Source of the DNA: Pectinophora gossypiella
Lineage: Eukaryota; Arthropoda; Insecta; Lepidoptera; Gelechiidae
DNA length: 64,000 nucleotides
Assembly: GCF_024362695.1 (NCBI RefSeq)
Contig: NC_065412.1
Coordinates: forward strand, 4,463,992-4,527,991
Reading direction: 5' to 3'
The notes under the pieces are model-generated. The model was not told where the DNA came from and did not search any database. It saw only the letters and a program-made list of their open reading frames with translations. Both the position numbers and the translations under genes were made by a program. Positions 24,380-36,602 of the stretch are shown piece after piece; position 1 is the first letter of the stretch; every line of letters starts with the position of its first letter.

Positions 24380-24779
24380 AGGTGTTAGTGACATCGTAAC
24401 GAAAACGGATAATTCTGAGTTACAATAATTAAAAAAGAAGTAAAATTTTCATGAATTATCCGACAGGAAATGCCACTTGATATCAACTCAAATTCATGGT
24501 CTGAATCATCCAACTTAGTTTTTGTTACGGTGTCACTAAGGCGATTCTCACACTGCCCCGCATGATGCAACGTAGCGCGTGGATGCGTGTTCTTCCGTTG
24601 CTTGTAATCTCAGTTTGTATAGAAAACACGCACAGTCTAACACACAGAATCATTCGCATGAACGCGCGTGGATGCATTTTTTCAAATGCCTGCGTGTTTT
24701 CTATACAAACTGAGATACTTACACGCATCCACGCTTTTTCAAATGCATGCGTGTGCAGTGTGAGAATCGCCTAACACCC
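24380..24779. mobile_element. MITE family M interrupted by another MITE
   Basis: Left end ggtgttagtgacatcgtaac; right arm cttgatatcaactcaaattc, then gttacggtgtcactaa; the last bases (acaccc) follow only after the 232-bp insertion at 24540-24771. The left end and the split right end are inverted repeats. A further M fragment (gtaacgaatactgaggggga) lies at 24842-24861. Confidence 0.65.
24540..24771. mobile_element. PIF/Harbinger-like MITE (TAA target duplication) nested in family M
   Basis: Perfect 17-base terminal inverted repeats GGCGATTCTCACACTGC are flanked by TAA at 24537-24539 and 24772-24774. The interior is also palindromic: a cgcgtggatgcg block and a tttgtatagaaaacacgc block each recur inverted. 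The three-base TWA duplication and GGC-start inverted repeats fit PIF/Harbinger; no coding capacity. It splits the terminal repeat of the M element, so it arrived later. Confidence 0.75.
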
Positions 24780-25433
24780 ATACTCACTCTTATGGCTACC
24801 CGTACGTATTTGTACGGGGTGTAAGTGATAGTACAGTAAGTAACGAATACTGAGGGGGATGACTGTGACTGACTGATGGATACAGCTCATTATTCTCTCT
24901 ATAAGTTTTCATCTCATATCTACATACGTATATTGAATGTGGTCTCATAAGAGTTCCTGAAAGATTTCTCCGTCATCACATTTCTTAAAGACACAAACTT
25001 TTGAAATAAATAAGTAAAATGTTTATTTTTCCATAAAAATACAGAAAATATTGGTACAATAAACATCCCACAAAACCAATTCCTCGGTTTGTCTGTGGGA
25101 GTGGAGTTCGCATAATGTTATTATGTTTTAAAATATTTACAGTTAACTTATAGCTAAGAGATCTTTTGCATAAAGATGTTTAAATAAAGATTTACTGAAA
25201 TAACATTGCAACTGCTGTACCGGTCAAGTACTTCCCAGATATCTCTTAAATTAATCTGGAAAAATGTCTAATTGAGTGAGACGCTCTCCAGACTGGGCCA
25301 CGGGAAACAAAACGTTTCAAGAGCTACACTCCATTCCACTCCGGTTAATGAAGCCAGGTGTAACGATCGCGTAAATTGTCTGGGCCGCATTTACTTCAAA
25401 CCTGCCCGTCGACTTCAACGGAATCGGAACTAG

Positions 25434-25852
25434 TGATGTGCTGTCCTGTTCCCAAAGTGGAAACAAAAAAAAGCGCAAAAAATATTAAAAAAAGAGCTTT
25501 ATTACCTAGCCGCTAGGCAGGTAGGATCGGAGTACAATAACGAATAATTTGAAAAAAAAAAAGCATCCAGTCTTCTTCTATCGAGTGGGTTGTGAGATGG
25601 ATCAACCATGGTGTCCGGGTTACTATTGAGTCGGCTTAACGTGCCTTCCGAAGCACGGATCGTCTTACTTTCGGACAATCAGGTGATCAGCCTGTAATGT
25701 CCTAACCAAATAAGGAATCACAAAGTGATTTTTGTGATGTCCCCACCGGGATTCAAACCCAGGACCTCTGGACCACAGAGGCCGTTAAAGCAGCCAGTGT
25801 CATCACAATTTTACAACTTTGGGAACATCCTCGGGATCGGAACATCACTGAT
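25434..25852. repeat. Repeat family J interrupted by SINE-B
   Basis: Left part gtgatgtgctgtcctgttcc with caaagtgg; right part ttgggaacatcctcgggatc with ggaacatcactga, the inverse of the left. The SINE-B at 25571-25800 sits between them, so J was there first. Confidence 0.5.
25571..25800 (-). repeat. SINE family B nested in family J
   Basis: The reverse complement has the head ggcctctgtggtccagaggt, a ggtttgaatcccggtgggg B box, the ctgattgtccgaaagtaaga block and an end in a GAA-rich tail. Confidence 0.7.
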
Positions 25853-25855
25853 CAA

Positions 25856-26013
25856 GGGGGTTAAAAAGGCCACATCGAAGCAATTCATCTACAAAAGCAA
25901 TATTGCAATGTGACATTTGCGCATATAAAAGTAAGTGCGCAATGCAAATAAATGTTAAATAGCAATATTGCTTATTTAGATTAATTCCTACGATGTGGCT
26001 TTTTTAACCCCCC
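25856..26013. mobile_element. Palindromic MITE family F
   Basis: Starts gggggttaaaaaggccacat and ends cgatgtggcttttttaaccc with ccc, one of the best preserved copies. Confidence 0.75.
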
Positions 26014-26665
26014 AGAACACACTGACGAGACGGGGCGTAAGAATTTCTTGCTTTGTATTGATTTTTGTTTGATAGAACTGCGCTCACTAGATCGGCAAAT
26101 TCGCGTTCGTCATTTGTTTGGCAGTTCGTAAATCCCGACGCTCCGAAGGTGCGAGTAGACGCGCGACTTTATACAGTCCTTCATACCCTGCTTCAGTAAA
26201 TTGCAAACTATTATGCAAAGTCATGTGTTGATCGAACACATACTTAACAGCGACCTTCGTAGGTAAAATCGTAAATAACACGCGTGAAAAAAGGGTTTTT
26301 GGGTGCTTACAATCCAGAAATAGCCTCCAATGTTACGGAACCACGTTGAACATATTTTTAATATTTTATCTTTAAAATACACATTATTCCTTGAATATTT
26401 GAATCTTCCATAATAATAAATATTAATAGACCGACCCGCATTAGAACAGCCTCTTAAACTATAGGCGACTAAAATTAAACATGTGCGCCGTTGTAAGGCT
26501 TTTTATGTTTAGGTGCTAGTAAGGAGTTGGTGTATCACAAGAGATACTTCTAGAAAACAGGCGTCATGCTATGTTATGTTTAAATAAGAAATAAGAAGAC
26601 TAAGAGTAATTTATTCCGAATCTTAGTCAAATAAAATGTCATATATACGACGAGTGAGGAGGAGA

Positions 26666-26960
26666 CGTGAAGAGCTCGGTGGCGCAGCGGTAAACGCGCT
26701 CGGTCTGCGATTGTTGAAGTTAAGCAACTTTCGCAATGGCCGGTCATAGGATGGATGACCACAAAAAAAAAGTTTTCATCTCGAGCTCCTCCGTGCTTCG
26801 GAAGGCACGTTAAACCGTTGGTCCCGGCTGCATTGGCAGTCGTTAATAACTATCAATCCGCACTGGACCCGCGTGATGGTTTAAGACCCGATCTCCCTAT
26901 CCATCCATAGGGAAGGCCCGTGCCCTAGCATTGGGGAGGTTAATGGGCTAATGATGATGA
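26666..26960 (+). repeat. SINE family D with tRNA-like head and 5S-rRNA-like segment
   Basis: The head gctcggtggcgcagcggtaa is A-box-like. It is followed by tgaagttaagcaactttcgc and ggccggtcataggatggatg. These last two match the internal-promoter region of animal 5S rRNA (GAAGTTAAGCAAC ... GGTCAGTACTTGGATGGGTG). The body (gcttcggaaggcacgttaaa, gcattggcagtcgttaataa, tgatggtttaagacccgatc) ends in a (GAT)n tail. A fuller copy lies at 32937; truncated tails at 41740 and 42975. Confidence 0.75.
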
Positions 26961-26966
26961 TAATGA

Positions 26967-27300
26967 TATATGACAATACGGCTCACCACCTATCACGTTG
27001 GCACACCCCGGACACTTCATACAAACAACCTCGTTTTACAAAGACACTACACATTGACATTATCGCACACGCGCATCTGTGTGTGTGTGACGTGTGTCAC
27101 CATACGATTCAAGTCTAAACTATGTTCGAAGGGGAGGTGACGTACAAGTAGCTCAGACGCTGGTGGGGAGCGGAGAGTTTCCGTTCTATGCCTAGTATTA
27201 TTCCTTATTCTATGACGTTGGTCTAACAGAAAACTCGGTGAGTTTATCTAACGATGGATGTACCTCTGACTACCCCAATTGGCATAAAGTATCTCACGTT
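26967..27300 (-). repeat. Repeat family E split by element N
   Basis: Starts gacaatacggctcaccacct, stops at acgttgg, and resumes after the insertion with acgttggtctaacagaaaac; then gcgatggatg-type sequence and aattggcataaagtatctca. The acgttgg heptamer is duplicated at the break. Confidence 0.65.
27002..27214 (+). mobile_element. Element N, 213 bp with 7-bp target duplication
   Basis: Begins cacaccccggacacttcata and ends ttattccttattctatg; flanked by acgttgg at 26995-27001 and 27215-27221. A second full copy (54910-55107) has the same ends and its own 7-bp duplication (tctctgc). Inside are a CGCACACGCGCATCTGTGTG-type alternating stretch and a gacgctggtggggagcggag block. Ends are CA...TG but there is no clear terminal inverted repeat. 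The class is unknown. Orientation is arbitrary. Confidence 0.7.
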
Positions 27301-27582
27301 ATGTTCAATGTTTAAGGTAATTTGACAACTACTTTCATAAATATCCAGTATTTAATATGATACGATATAAAGAGGTTTGTATTGTAATATGCGACTTTCA
27401 CTGTTATTGTCTTCTTTCACCCATTCGATTCATAACTCCATTGCCATTGTGTATTTAATGACCGAATGATGGATCATAAAAGAAGCAAGCTTCAATACGA
27501 ATGGAAACCAAAAGCTATTATGTGTCATAGACTGTTTGTTATTGAGTATCATTTCCATAATATTTACTTACTTATTAAGGGT

Positions 27583-27812
27583 TCACTCAATCACTTTATG
27601 ACACTATCCTTTGTTTGATAAGGTTATTGCAGGCTTGAATCACCTGATTACCCGAAAATTTAAGATGATTCTGTGTTTCGGAGGGCTAGGTTGGTCCCGG
27701 CTATTAGCCGCATAACCACCACCGACCCTCACTGAAGCAGCGTGGTGGAGTATACTCCATACCCCCTCAGGTTGATCTAGGGGAGGCCTGTGCCCAGCAG
27801 CGGGACCTATTG
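27583..27812 (+). repeat. SINE family A, 5' truncated
   Basis: Body only: gaatcacctgattacccgaa, ttggtcccggctattagccg, agcgtggtggagtatactcc and gaggcctgtgcccagcagcg. Confidence 0.7.
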
Positions 27813-28193
27813 TCCTTCACACTGTCTTTGTATGGGGATTGAATCGTGAAAGACTCCATTACGTAATGGTAGAACCTTCTAGAACTTCCCCATAATGTAA
27901 AACAATAGCATATTCATATCGAACCGTTATGACTTATGAATAACGTATCACGTGGAAAATTTGATGCTAAGTTCAAGTAATAAATGAAATATTCGGTATA
28001 ATTATCAGGCCAAGGTTCCCACGGTTACCGCCGGAGACAACCTCTCACATTTTAATTTTGAGTTGGCTGTCGTCCAATTAATTGTCCACAATGCTGACAA
28101 ATGAAATAGGTACAGAGGATAGGATACCTTTGTCAGCCAGATGTAGCTTTGCAAATTGTTCTCGTCTTTTACTATGAATTTGTAAAAGAAACA

Positions 28194-28471
28194 ACCTTCG
28201 GGTTCGAATCCCGGTGGGGACAAATCACAAAATCACTTTGTGATCCCTAGTTTGGTTAGGACATTACTTGCTGATCACCTGATTGTACGAAAGTAAGACG
28301 ATCTGTGCTGAGGCACGTTAAGCCGTTGTTCCCGGTTACTATTTACTGATTTAAGTACGTAATCGTTACATGAGGCATGTCAGGGGTCTTTGGCGGCTCA
28401 ATAATAACCCTGACACCAGGGTTGATGAGGTTTGATAGTCCACCTCGCAAACCACACGATAGTAGTAGTAG
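28194..28471 (+). repeat. SINE family B, missing the start of the head
   Basis: Begins at the B box (ttcgggttcgaatcccggtg), then tcactttgtgatccctagtt, cacgttaagccgttgttccc, gtcaggggtctttggcggct and a tagtagtagtag tail. Confidence 0.7.
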
Positions 28472-28762
28472 TACTATACATTTACGCCATAGGGAATGAT
28501 ATTTTTTGATTAACTGACATTAGAAAATCTTATGTACTGGTTCGTTGTCTGAGAATATTTCTAGTTGTAAGAAGTTTTACCGGAGGGTGGGGTTTGGAGC
28601 GTAGTACGCCACGCTCCAGTGCGGGTGTAAGCTCGATAACCCCTCCAGCTGATTGAGTGGGGGCCTATACCCAGCAGTGGGCGGAGGTGAAGGTGGGTGT
28701 TGATGTATGTTATGTTTTGTGATAACTTTAGCATTGTCTCACCTTCTGTCAAAGACTGTTAT

Positions 28763-28806
28763 GGCCAAGTAGTTAATGCCATCTGCGGCAAATCTACAAT
28801 TAGTCA
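28763..28806 (-). repeat. Repeat family H, terminal fragment
   Basis: Inverse of the H terminus: ggccaagtagttaatgccat, then ctgcggcaaatctacaatta. Confidence 0.55.
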
Positions 28807-29453
28807 AGCCACTGACAATGCCGTAACCGTGGCCAATTATTGGTCAGCAAAAATTTAGTATCGATCGCCATCGACTCGCAAAGAAGAAGAGTCAAGTCAA
28901 AAAAAAATGTGCAGGACTGAGAGCGAACAAAAAACATAGGACATGTTCAAGTAACATGTCTTCTCCAGGGCACGTGAGAACGACAGAGGGCCTTTGTATT
29001 TTAAGAAACATTTTATATCAGACAATAGATACGGGTTCACCGTTTCTCAAATTTTATTCACATATGACAATTCTTCTTCGGGTCCTATTTACGAATACTT
29101 ACCTAGGAAGATAACATATTAGCAACCGATATTATTATTAGCTTCTCATTCAATAAAATAACCATCACCTCAATATAAACTGTACCTACCTGCTATATAT
29201 TTAGTGTAGAAGGCCCCATAATTTAGGATTTGAGGAAATTGTATATCATTAAGTCTTTACTACAGCCCCAATCGATCATTTATATATAAAGACGCATTAG
29301 AATTATTAACACGTTAATAATTCTAACAGTTACTCGTAGCAGTTAACTTACTTACTACTTACTAAAATAACGAAATACTTAAACATTAGTTTCTATTAGA
29401 GACTCGTCTTGATTATAAAAGTCTCATTAAAAACAAAAAAACAACGTCAGCAA

Positions 29454-29735
29454 CGGCCTCCGTGGTCCAGTAGTTGAGCGTTAGGCTCACGATCCCGAGG
29501 TCCCGGGTTCGTATCCCGGTGGGGAAATATCACAAAAATTACTTTGTGATCCCTAGTTTGGTACATTACAGGCTGATCACCTGATTGTCCGAAAGTAAGA
29601 TGATCCGTGTTTCGGAAGGCACGTTAACCCGTTGGTCCCGGTTTCTTACTGATATAAGTAAGTAGTGGTTACATGAGTCGTGTCAGGGGCCTTTGGCGGC
29701 TCAATAGTAACCCTAACACACGAGAGATGATGAAG
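29454..29735 (+). repeat. SINE family B, near full length
   Basis: Head cggcctccgtggtccagtag with the B box gggttcgtatcccggtgggg; body ctgattgtccgaaagtaaga, tttcggaaggcacgttaacc, gggcctttggcggctcaata; ends in a gatgatgaagaagaagaa tail. Confidence 0.75.
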
Positions 29736-30406
29736 AAGAAGAAAACAAAAAATGGTTTTAGCACTTTCGGCAGTCTTTTATTTTGGCCACCGAAATCTTT
29801 TATAGGTTGGCGTAGGTAAATTATTGAAAAAGTACACAAAATGTCTCGTATGGCAGCTGTTTGGCAGGCTATGCCATATTATAATGGCGAGGACTACCAT
29901 TCTGGCACGATGCCAGTATATGCTATAGTCGCCAGTCATGCCATGCGGTATATGGGTCACCGGTTTTCGAGCACACTTCTCTATTACCCTCATAAAAATT
30001 GCTTAAGTTATTGACAATAAAAATGCTTAAGTCTATTGTTTGTAGCGCAGGTTAAGTGAATTTGATGTTTATTACACTTTCGTAGTTTTTGGTGGTTAAG
30101 TGGGGGTTTAAAAACGGAACTAGCTTTTGTACATACGCGCCGGCATTACGTAATCGGCTTATGGCTTATCTATTAAAAGTACCACGGGGTCGCCACGGTA
30201 CCTCACACCTTATGTAATGTTTGTTTCGTTACAATACTTCTTTTCGTCAGTGAAAGATACCAAACCCGATTAGAGAAGTTAGTGTCAACAGAGTCAAGTG
30301 CCCGAAGCCAACCTGACAACTTTTGGCATTATTGGTGTCCAAAGATAAGTGCAATGAACCGAATATATATTTATAGACAAGTAATTGAATAGGTAAGCAT
30401 ATTTAG

Positions 30407-30609
30407 GGCATGTGCTAAGACATAAAAGGTACGAGCTGCTGCAACTCATAATGATGGGCAAAGTCGCAGGAAAAAGAAAAGTTGGTCGAAGGATGAAGTC
30501 CTGGTTGCGTAACATCAGGGAGTGGACCGGGATTACGAGTGCGGTGGAACTGTTCGGCCCCGCGGGAGTTAAGGATACATTTTCGGAGCTGATGGCCAAC
30601 CTCCACTAG
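30407..30609 (+). pseudogene. LINE reverse transcriptase C-terminal remnant (sense)
   Basis: The plus-strand frame reads GHVLRHKRYELLQLI, MGKVAGKRKVGRRMKSWLRN, IREWTG and ends FSELMANLH with a stop at 30607-30609. The GHVLR...MGKV-GKR-GRR-SWL-NIR-WTG order is the classic C-terminus of insect non-LTR polyproteins. Only ~67 residues remain (truncated at the 5' side). The frame is intact to the stop, which suggests a fairly young insertion. Confidence 0.65.
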
Positions 30610-31290
30610 TTGGAGAAGCACCTGAAGAATAATTGAATAGGTAAAGACGGATTAAAAATTCGTCACTTTCTTCTGCTTCGCTTAGGTACTTACCTACTTA
30701 CAATGCACACCGAAACGGGGTTCATATTTGCAACCGAGAATACCACAATTTCTGTTAACCAATAATCTCTGTCTTTTTCTATTAATTTCTGTTATTTGTT
30801 ACCTATTTCTAAAAAACATAAAGTAACACACAAAATAGATTCAAAATAGATTCCAACTTGTTTCACCTAGATAAGGTGCCTAGGTACGAAACTAGTTTCT
30901 GCGCTGTATTCCAAACTTCTGCAGCCCGTTTTGTTACAGAGTTACGGAAAAGTAAATACGTAGTGCATTGTTCACTGAGTTATTTACTACAGTTATCTTA
31001 CACTCTGTATTGAAAAAGAATCTCTAAAGTTTCTTCAGGCTATAACTCCGACTATAGTGCGATTTGCTAACATGTCTCGTTTGACTGTCACAGTCACAAC
31101 ACTTTTGCTTACAAATTAATGAATGATAAAGTAAACAAATTGGGGTAAAGCGAGTTGTATTTGTACGTTACGACTATGAGTCTCAGGTAGATTGATACCG
31201 TTTGCCCCCGTAAGTTTACACCTGAAATTCTACACGAGTGCTTCCCAATTAGTAGTATTCGTGCGTACCCCAGGGCGTTGGAGTGGGGTG

Positions 31291-31437
31291 TACAGTCATG
31301 AGCAATATATCATGTACCCTCTTTAGAATCATGTCGCACTATCATATTTGACATTTAATGAGACTTACGGTTTAATTTGTCAAAAAAGTTAATATGACAT
31401 GGTTTCAAAGTGTATATATGTTAGTACTCGTGGCCGT
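31291..31437. mobile_element. MITE family G (TA-flanked)
   Basis: Starts tacagtcatgagcaatatat, contains cactatcatatttgacattt and tatgacatggtttcaaagtg, and ends tactcgtggccgt. More diverged than the other three copies. Confidence 0.6.
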
Positions 31438-31764
31438 GCGCGGAATTTCAAACGCCCGCCTTTGTTTACGGGACAGTCATAACCACTCTTAGGGTTTTAT
31501 CATTTCTGCTTCAAGGGGTACGTGGGTTTGTCTCTTCTCCTCATTTAGTGATAGACAAGTATAACTTTTGAGAAGCACCTGCTCTATATCATAGGTATAA
31601 TAATATGACTCTTCTGTCATGGGTTCTTACCCTATCTGAAAAGTCATCATGAAACGTACAAGCAAAGAGCAAAAGTGCAGTGACTGAGCCCAGCGAATTA
31701 TTTGTAAACAGTGGTGAAATTATGTATAGTTGTCATAATTATGAAACGTTTTTGTAGGTGTTTT

Positions 31765-31930
31765 TATTTGGTAAGGACTTTACACACCTGATTGTCTGAA
31801 AAATAAGTAAATTCCGTGCTTTGGAGAACACGTTAAGCCGTTAGTCCCGGCTATTAGCCGTAAAAATACCTCCACCAACCCGCAGTGAAGTAGCGTAGTG
31901 GATATGCTCTACGAATAAGGATATGCTCCA
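31765..31930 (+). repeat. SINE family A fragment
   Basis: Body blocks acacctgattgtctgaaaaa, ttagtcccggctattagccg and aacccgcagtgaagtagcgt; both ends missing. Confidence 0.6.
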
Positions 31931-32936
31931 TACTATACTATTTGTTAATAATGTTACTAATATTTGTTAAATTCTGAAGTAATTTACAAGTTAGGTGGTA
32001 ACAGACGTGCATACACACATACATACATACATAGCGGTCAAACACATAACCCTCCTTTTTGCTTCGTTCAGTTGGGTAAAAATAGATGTTCATATTAAAT
32101 AACAATAACCAGTCATTGTCCTTCAGACTGAAAGGCAAACAAACGCTTACTACGTCTATTTACGTTGACAGGGCTTAAAACAAACAGGGACAACATTCAA
32201 CAATTCGTTTGACATGTGTAACTACCCTAACTCATTAGATATTCAATTTGTTGCCTTACATGTGGGAACAAAAATGTCAATTCAAGAGAAGCTTCGAACT
32301 TTTCAACCTTAGGGCTTTTGCAGACGAGTATAAAATCCGACTTTCGCGGGCGAAATCTGATTTGTAAGGTTTTATTTTTGCTTAGGATTAAGGCAAGTCT
32401 ACGGTTTTATAACCTTACCAGAACCAACGTAGAGCATCTATATCCTCCTTAATGCGACTGCAATTCGACAGTAGAAGGTCATCGCCATCCGCATGCACTC
32501 GTAAACCTTTGCAAGTAAAGTCTTTTCTGTCTTGAAAAAATATAAGTTGGTTAAGATAATGCTAGTGGTTGAATTGAAAACCTTGCTTATAGGAAACAAG
32601 TTGATATTGAAGTTTATTTTCTGTGGGTGCATGTAGTAGTAATAGGATTGTTCATTCATGTCTTACGCGATTGTTCATGAGGAATGGTGACCAACACCAG
32701 GCATATTTTTCGTAATTTTTGTTTCTTTCCTACTTCGATCATAATATACATATATCGAAGGTTACCTATATATAATTGTAAACTAAGTGATACCTACACG
32801 TTTCATATGTAACCCGGGGTAATCTATAATTAGCTTTCTTGTTACTTAAAATATTATATCACTACTATGTATACTATATGAGTTGTTGATTACCTGAACA
32901 ATAAATAAATAAGTATATGGGTTACGTTACGTTTAC

Positions 32937-33233
32937 GAGGAGCTCGGTGGCGCAGCGGTAAACGCACTCGGTCTGCGATTGTTGAAGTTAAGCAACTTTC
33001 GCAAAGGCCGGTCATAGGATGGGTGACCACCAAAAAAAAAGTTTTTATCTCGAGCTCCTACGTGCTTCGGAAGGCACGTTAAGCAGTTGGTCCCGGCTGC
33101 ATTGGCAGTCGTTAATAACCATCAATCCGCACTGGGCCTGCGTGATGGTTTAAGGCCCGATCTCCCTATCCATCCATAGGGAAGGCCCGTGCCCTAGCAG
33201 TGGGGACGTTAATGGGCTGATGATGATGATGAT
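32937..33233 (+). repeat. SINE family D, best preserved copy
   Basis: Head aggagctcggtggcgcagcg, then gttgaagttaagcaactttc and ccggtcataggatgggtgac, in the same order as the A-box and C-box region of 5S rRNA. Body agctcctacgtgcttcggaa, ttggcagtcgttaataacca, ttaaggcccgatctccctat; ends gctgatgatgatgatgatgg. Confidence 0.75.
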
Positions 33234-33524
33234 GGGTTACGATCGGCTCTTTACACACTGCGAATTTTGCGCGCGCGTACGTAAGACGCCAGTCTTATAG
33301 CTAGAAGTGGAGTCAACCTGGTAGAGGTATAGCTAACAACTGACTAACAGAGTATAAGGACCTTTAAATTCTAACATATAAGTATCTTATACAAGTAATA
33401 GGCTTCCAACTGGTCAAATCAGTTGCTTTTTACTAAACGTCAAAACACGAAATTACTATGGATTTGTATGAAAGCACGCTGTGACATCATAGAAAAGCAT
33501 TATAAAATGTCGGACTTATTATAA

Positions 33525-33592
33525 CGTTTTACATACATACTTACATACATAAACTCACGCCTATTTCCCACCGGGGTAAGCAGAGACTCGTG
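33525..33592 (+). repeat. Repeat family K fragment
   Basis: A tacatacatacttacatacat tract (split here: tacatacatac, ttacatacat) followed by aaactcacgcctatttccca and ccggggtaagcagagactcg. Confidence 0.5.
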
Positions 33593-36500
33593 ACTTAAAT
33601 TCGTAAATAAGTTATTAAATAGAAATAAGAAAATATTTTTGTTAGTTTTAGATCTGTCTAGTTAGTTAGAAAAAAGAAAATGATTAAATTTCGCAATTTA
33701 ATATAAAACGGGTCACTTTAGGAAATATTTATAGCTCTTGTCATTGTTTCGGCTGAAGTCCTGAACATATCAGTTCAATGAGTAAGGCAGTAGCATACAG
33801 ACGCATTCGCACATTCTTCATTCATACATAGGAAACTGAATGTAATGTAGAGAAACCCTACCCCTCCTCCTTTGGCAGTCGGGTAAAAATGTACCGAATA
33901 AAGGCTCAAGTACTTCCATATCATTCGCATTTTACGCTCGCAGCTTGCAACTGAATAGTAAGCCAATTTGGTACTCTTTTGCTATAAGGGTGTGCAGTTG
34001 ACAAGTTCATCTGTAAGTGTCCTTAGCTTTCACGACCTCAATGTGGAGCAAAAATGTCACTTTGTTCAAAAAGTAATATCGAGAATTCTCGCTCCCAGCA
34101 GGGTTGACTCATATCCACTAATTGATTAATTCCCAAGACATGTATCGCTATTAAAACAACTTTACGTAGGACGTTGACACGTGATATATTTATATCGTTC
34201 TAATTTATAATCACGTTTGTTCTGTTATTAGTTTCGAAGGTTTTGTCTTATTTATAAGTATTAAAAACCCCGTGAAAATTTTATGGATATTTCGGTTTTT
34301 CAATGTCCTCACAAAAATACGATGTCACAGACCCACAAGACAAAGCATACCTTGACACGGTTTCCGCCACAAGAATTCTAATTTCGCGACTGGCAAGTAA
34401 CAACCCTATCTCCAGTAATGTCGAGCGAGGAAATTAACAAGCGTGGAGTTGACAGAAATGCGTTAGGTACCCATCTCACTCTACTTTACCGTTGAAATAT
34501 GAACTTTGGAGTGCGCGAAAGAGACGGCAAAGTAGGTATGTAATGTCTTGTGATTTTCATCAAAGTGTACCTGCAGTCTTTTGTTTTCAGCTGACACAGA
34601 CTCGTGCAAACAGGAAAGTGTCAAGTTTCGTCGTTCCTTAGTAACATACCGTGCGCTCGCAAGCTTCGTAAAATTACGCCGTAATTATCATGCTTTAAAG
34701 AACGTAATTAAATAACATTAAGTAAGTACGTAAAAAGTGATTAATTGAGAGATTTTCCTACCGCAGAGTTGAGACGCCTGGTTTAAACTTATGAGCAATT
34801 ATGTAATTTGTCATTTATGATAAAATGTTATACAGGCGCAACTGCAAACAACAGCGTTTAGTAGCTAAATTAATGTATACAACAGTGTATTCAAATAACA
34901 TTTTAATTGCTCTGTGCAACTTAAAGCAGTGTAAACGTATAACAATGTATACTTAGATGACCTACTTTAAATAAGTTAAATGAAAAATAATTACATATTA
35001 TAAGTAAATAGGTACTTCACACTTTCTCTTATATTCTCACGGAGATGAATAAGGGTATTAGTAGTAACGTAGTATATTAGTTAGAAGGTACTCTATGGTA
35101 TTAGTCTGTTGTTGAGAGTCGAGCCTTAACCTCTACATAGCTCAACTGCCCACATAACCTCATGCCCATAATCCATATTGGCATACTTGGCATAGACAGC
35201 TTACCTTCTCTACACAGCAATCATTATTACTATTATTACAACTCATGATTAACACCTTGTTTGAAACCGTCATCATTTAAGGCGTTGTTGCCTTAAATAC
35301 CCGACTCGGATTAACACGTTCGACTAGTGTTACAATATTTATTTATTTTGACGTAAGTAACTTAATGTATGATTTGTCGTAAATGGGTGGAATCAAATTT
35401 CTTGAAAAGCAGGACGGTACGGACAGATAGATATTGTGAGAAGGACGCGGGCTTCTAAAGGTGCTGATAAACTTGAGCATTCACTTGTGCGAATGTTACA
35501 ATTCGAGAACATTTTAGCGAGCATTCTATCGAGCGTTCTTGCTCATGAAAACTTTCATAGCAATAATTCTATGCTTGGCTCGGCTCGGCTCGTTGTTCAG
35601 TTCGACAAATATAAAAACGGCGAATGCTCGATGTTCTGTTACAAGTGAATGCTCAAGTCTATTAGCACCTTAAGGGACCACGGGATTAATATAAGCATTT
35701 AAAAAGATAAATGACAGTTTAAATTATTTTAGGTTGGTATTCAAGTAGTTATGAGCGTTTCACTCTCAGAACAATTATTGTTCTGAGGTTTCACTCATTT
35801 ATTGTCGATATCACCATCAATCATTGCGAATCGCTTTTTATTCTCGTTCCTTTAAGGACTGCAGTTATTGTCAACCACAGATTGTTGGACTTTTTCGCCT
35901 TTTTTTATTTTCAAAAATAGAATGAATAATAATCGTTTGATCACATCCTGCGAAAATATGTACATATGATAACGCCACGTTCGAGCATAAAGGCGGCACG
36001 TGTACTGTTTGTCAGGAGCGAGGATTGTTATGTGACCTAGCCTGACTTTTCATTATATTTGCTACCTAAGTTACTTAGATAAATTTACCTAATTCACCGG
36101 TTGCCGCGAAAAGGCTCGTTGGACGTCTTTAAAAAAAATCTTCAAAACCCCATGGGCCTAACTCCTTCCTCACAAAAGGCACAAACATATAAGTTTCCCC
36201 AGATCTGCGTAAGTACTTTGAATTTTTTTAATAATTCCGCATAACTCTTGCGGTGCACCAGGGTAACGTTGCCAGCCTTTTGGGGGCTTGGCGTCAATGG
36301 GAATGGGAAGAATATTTTACTGTGAATATTTTATGAATAAATATATTTTTAATGTACCTACATATAACAAGAGATTTTAGAGAAATGCGTGTGGACTATA
36401 AACAGATAATGTGTCGAGTTAGGTATAGCCCAGATCTGCTAGCATTTTTTAATAATTTTAATTGTAAAATACACTTTTCTGTCAGTCACATTAACTCTTC

Positions 36501-36602
36501 TTGTAATGGTTACCAAGTCTATAATAGAAAGGATCGCAGGAAATGCATATCGCTCATGCACAAAAAGCCACCTTAGATATACCTAAGCAAAATATCCAAT
36601 GA

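Noticed and set aside
32011..32035. Short CATA microsatellite
   Set aside because: Real, but ordinary simple repeat; similar tracts occur at 33530 and 48700 as part of family K.
32937..33030. Possible 5S rRNA gene or pseudogene
   Set aside because: Only the internal-promoter-like part is present; the 5' and 3' stems of 5S rRNA are missing and a SINE body follows in both copies.
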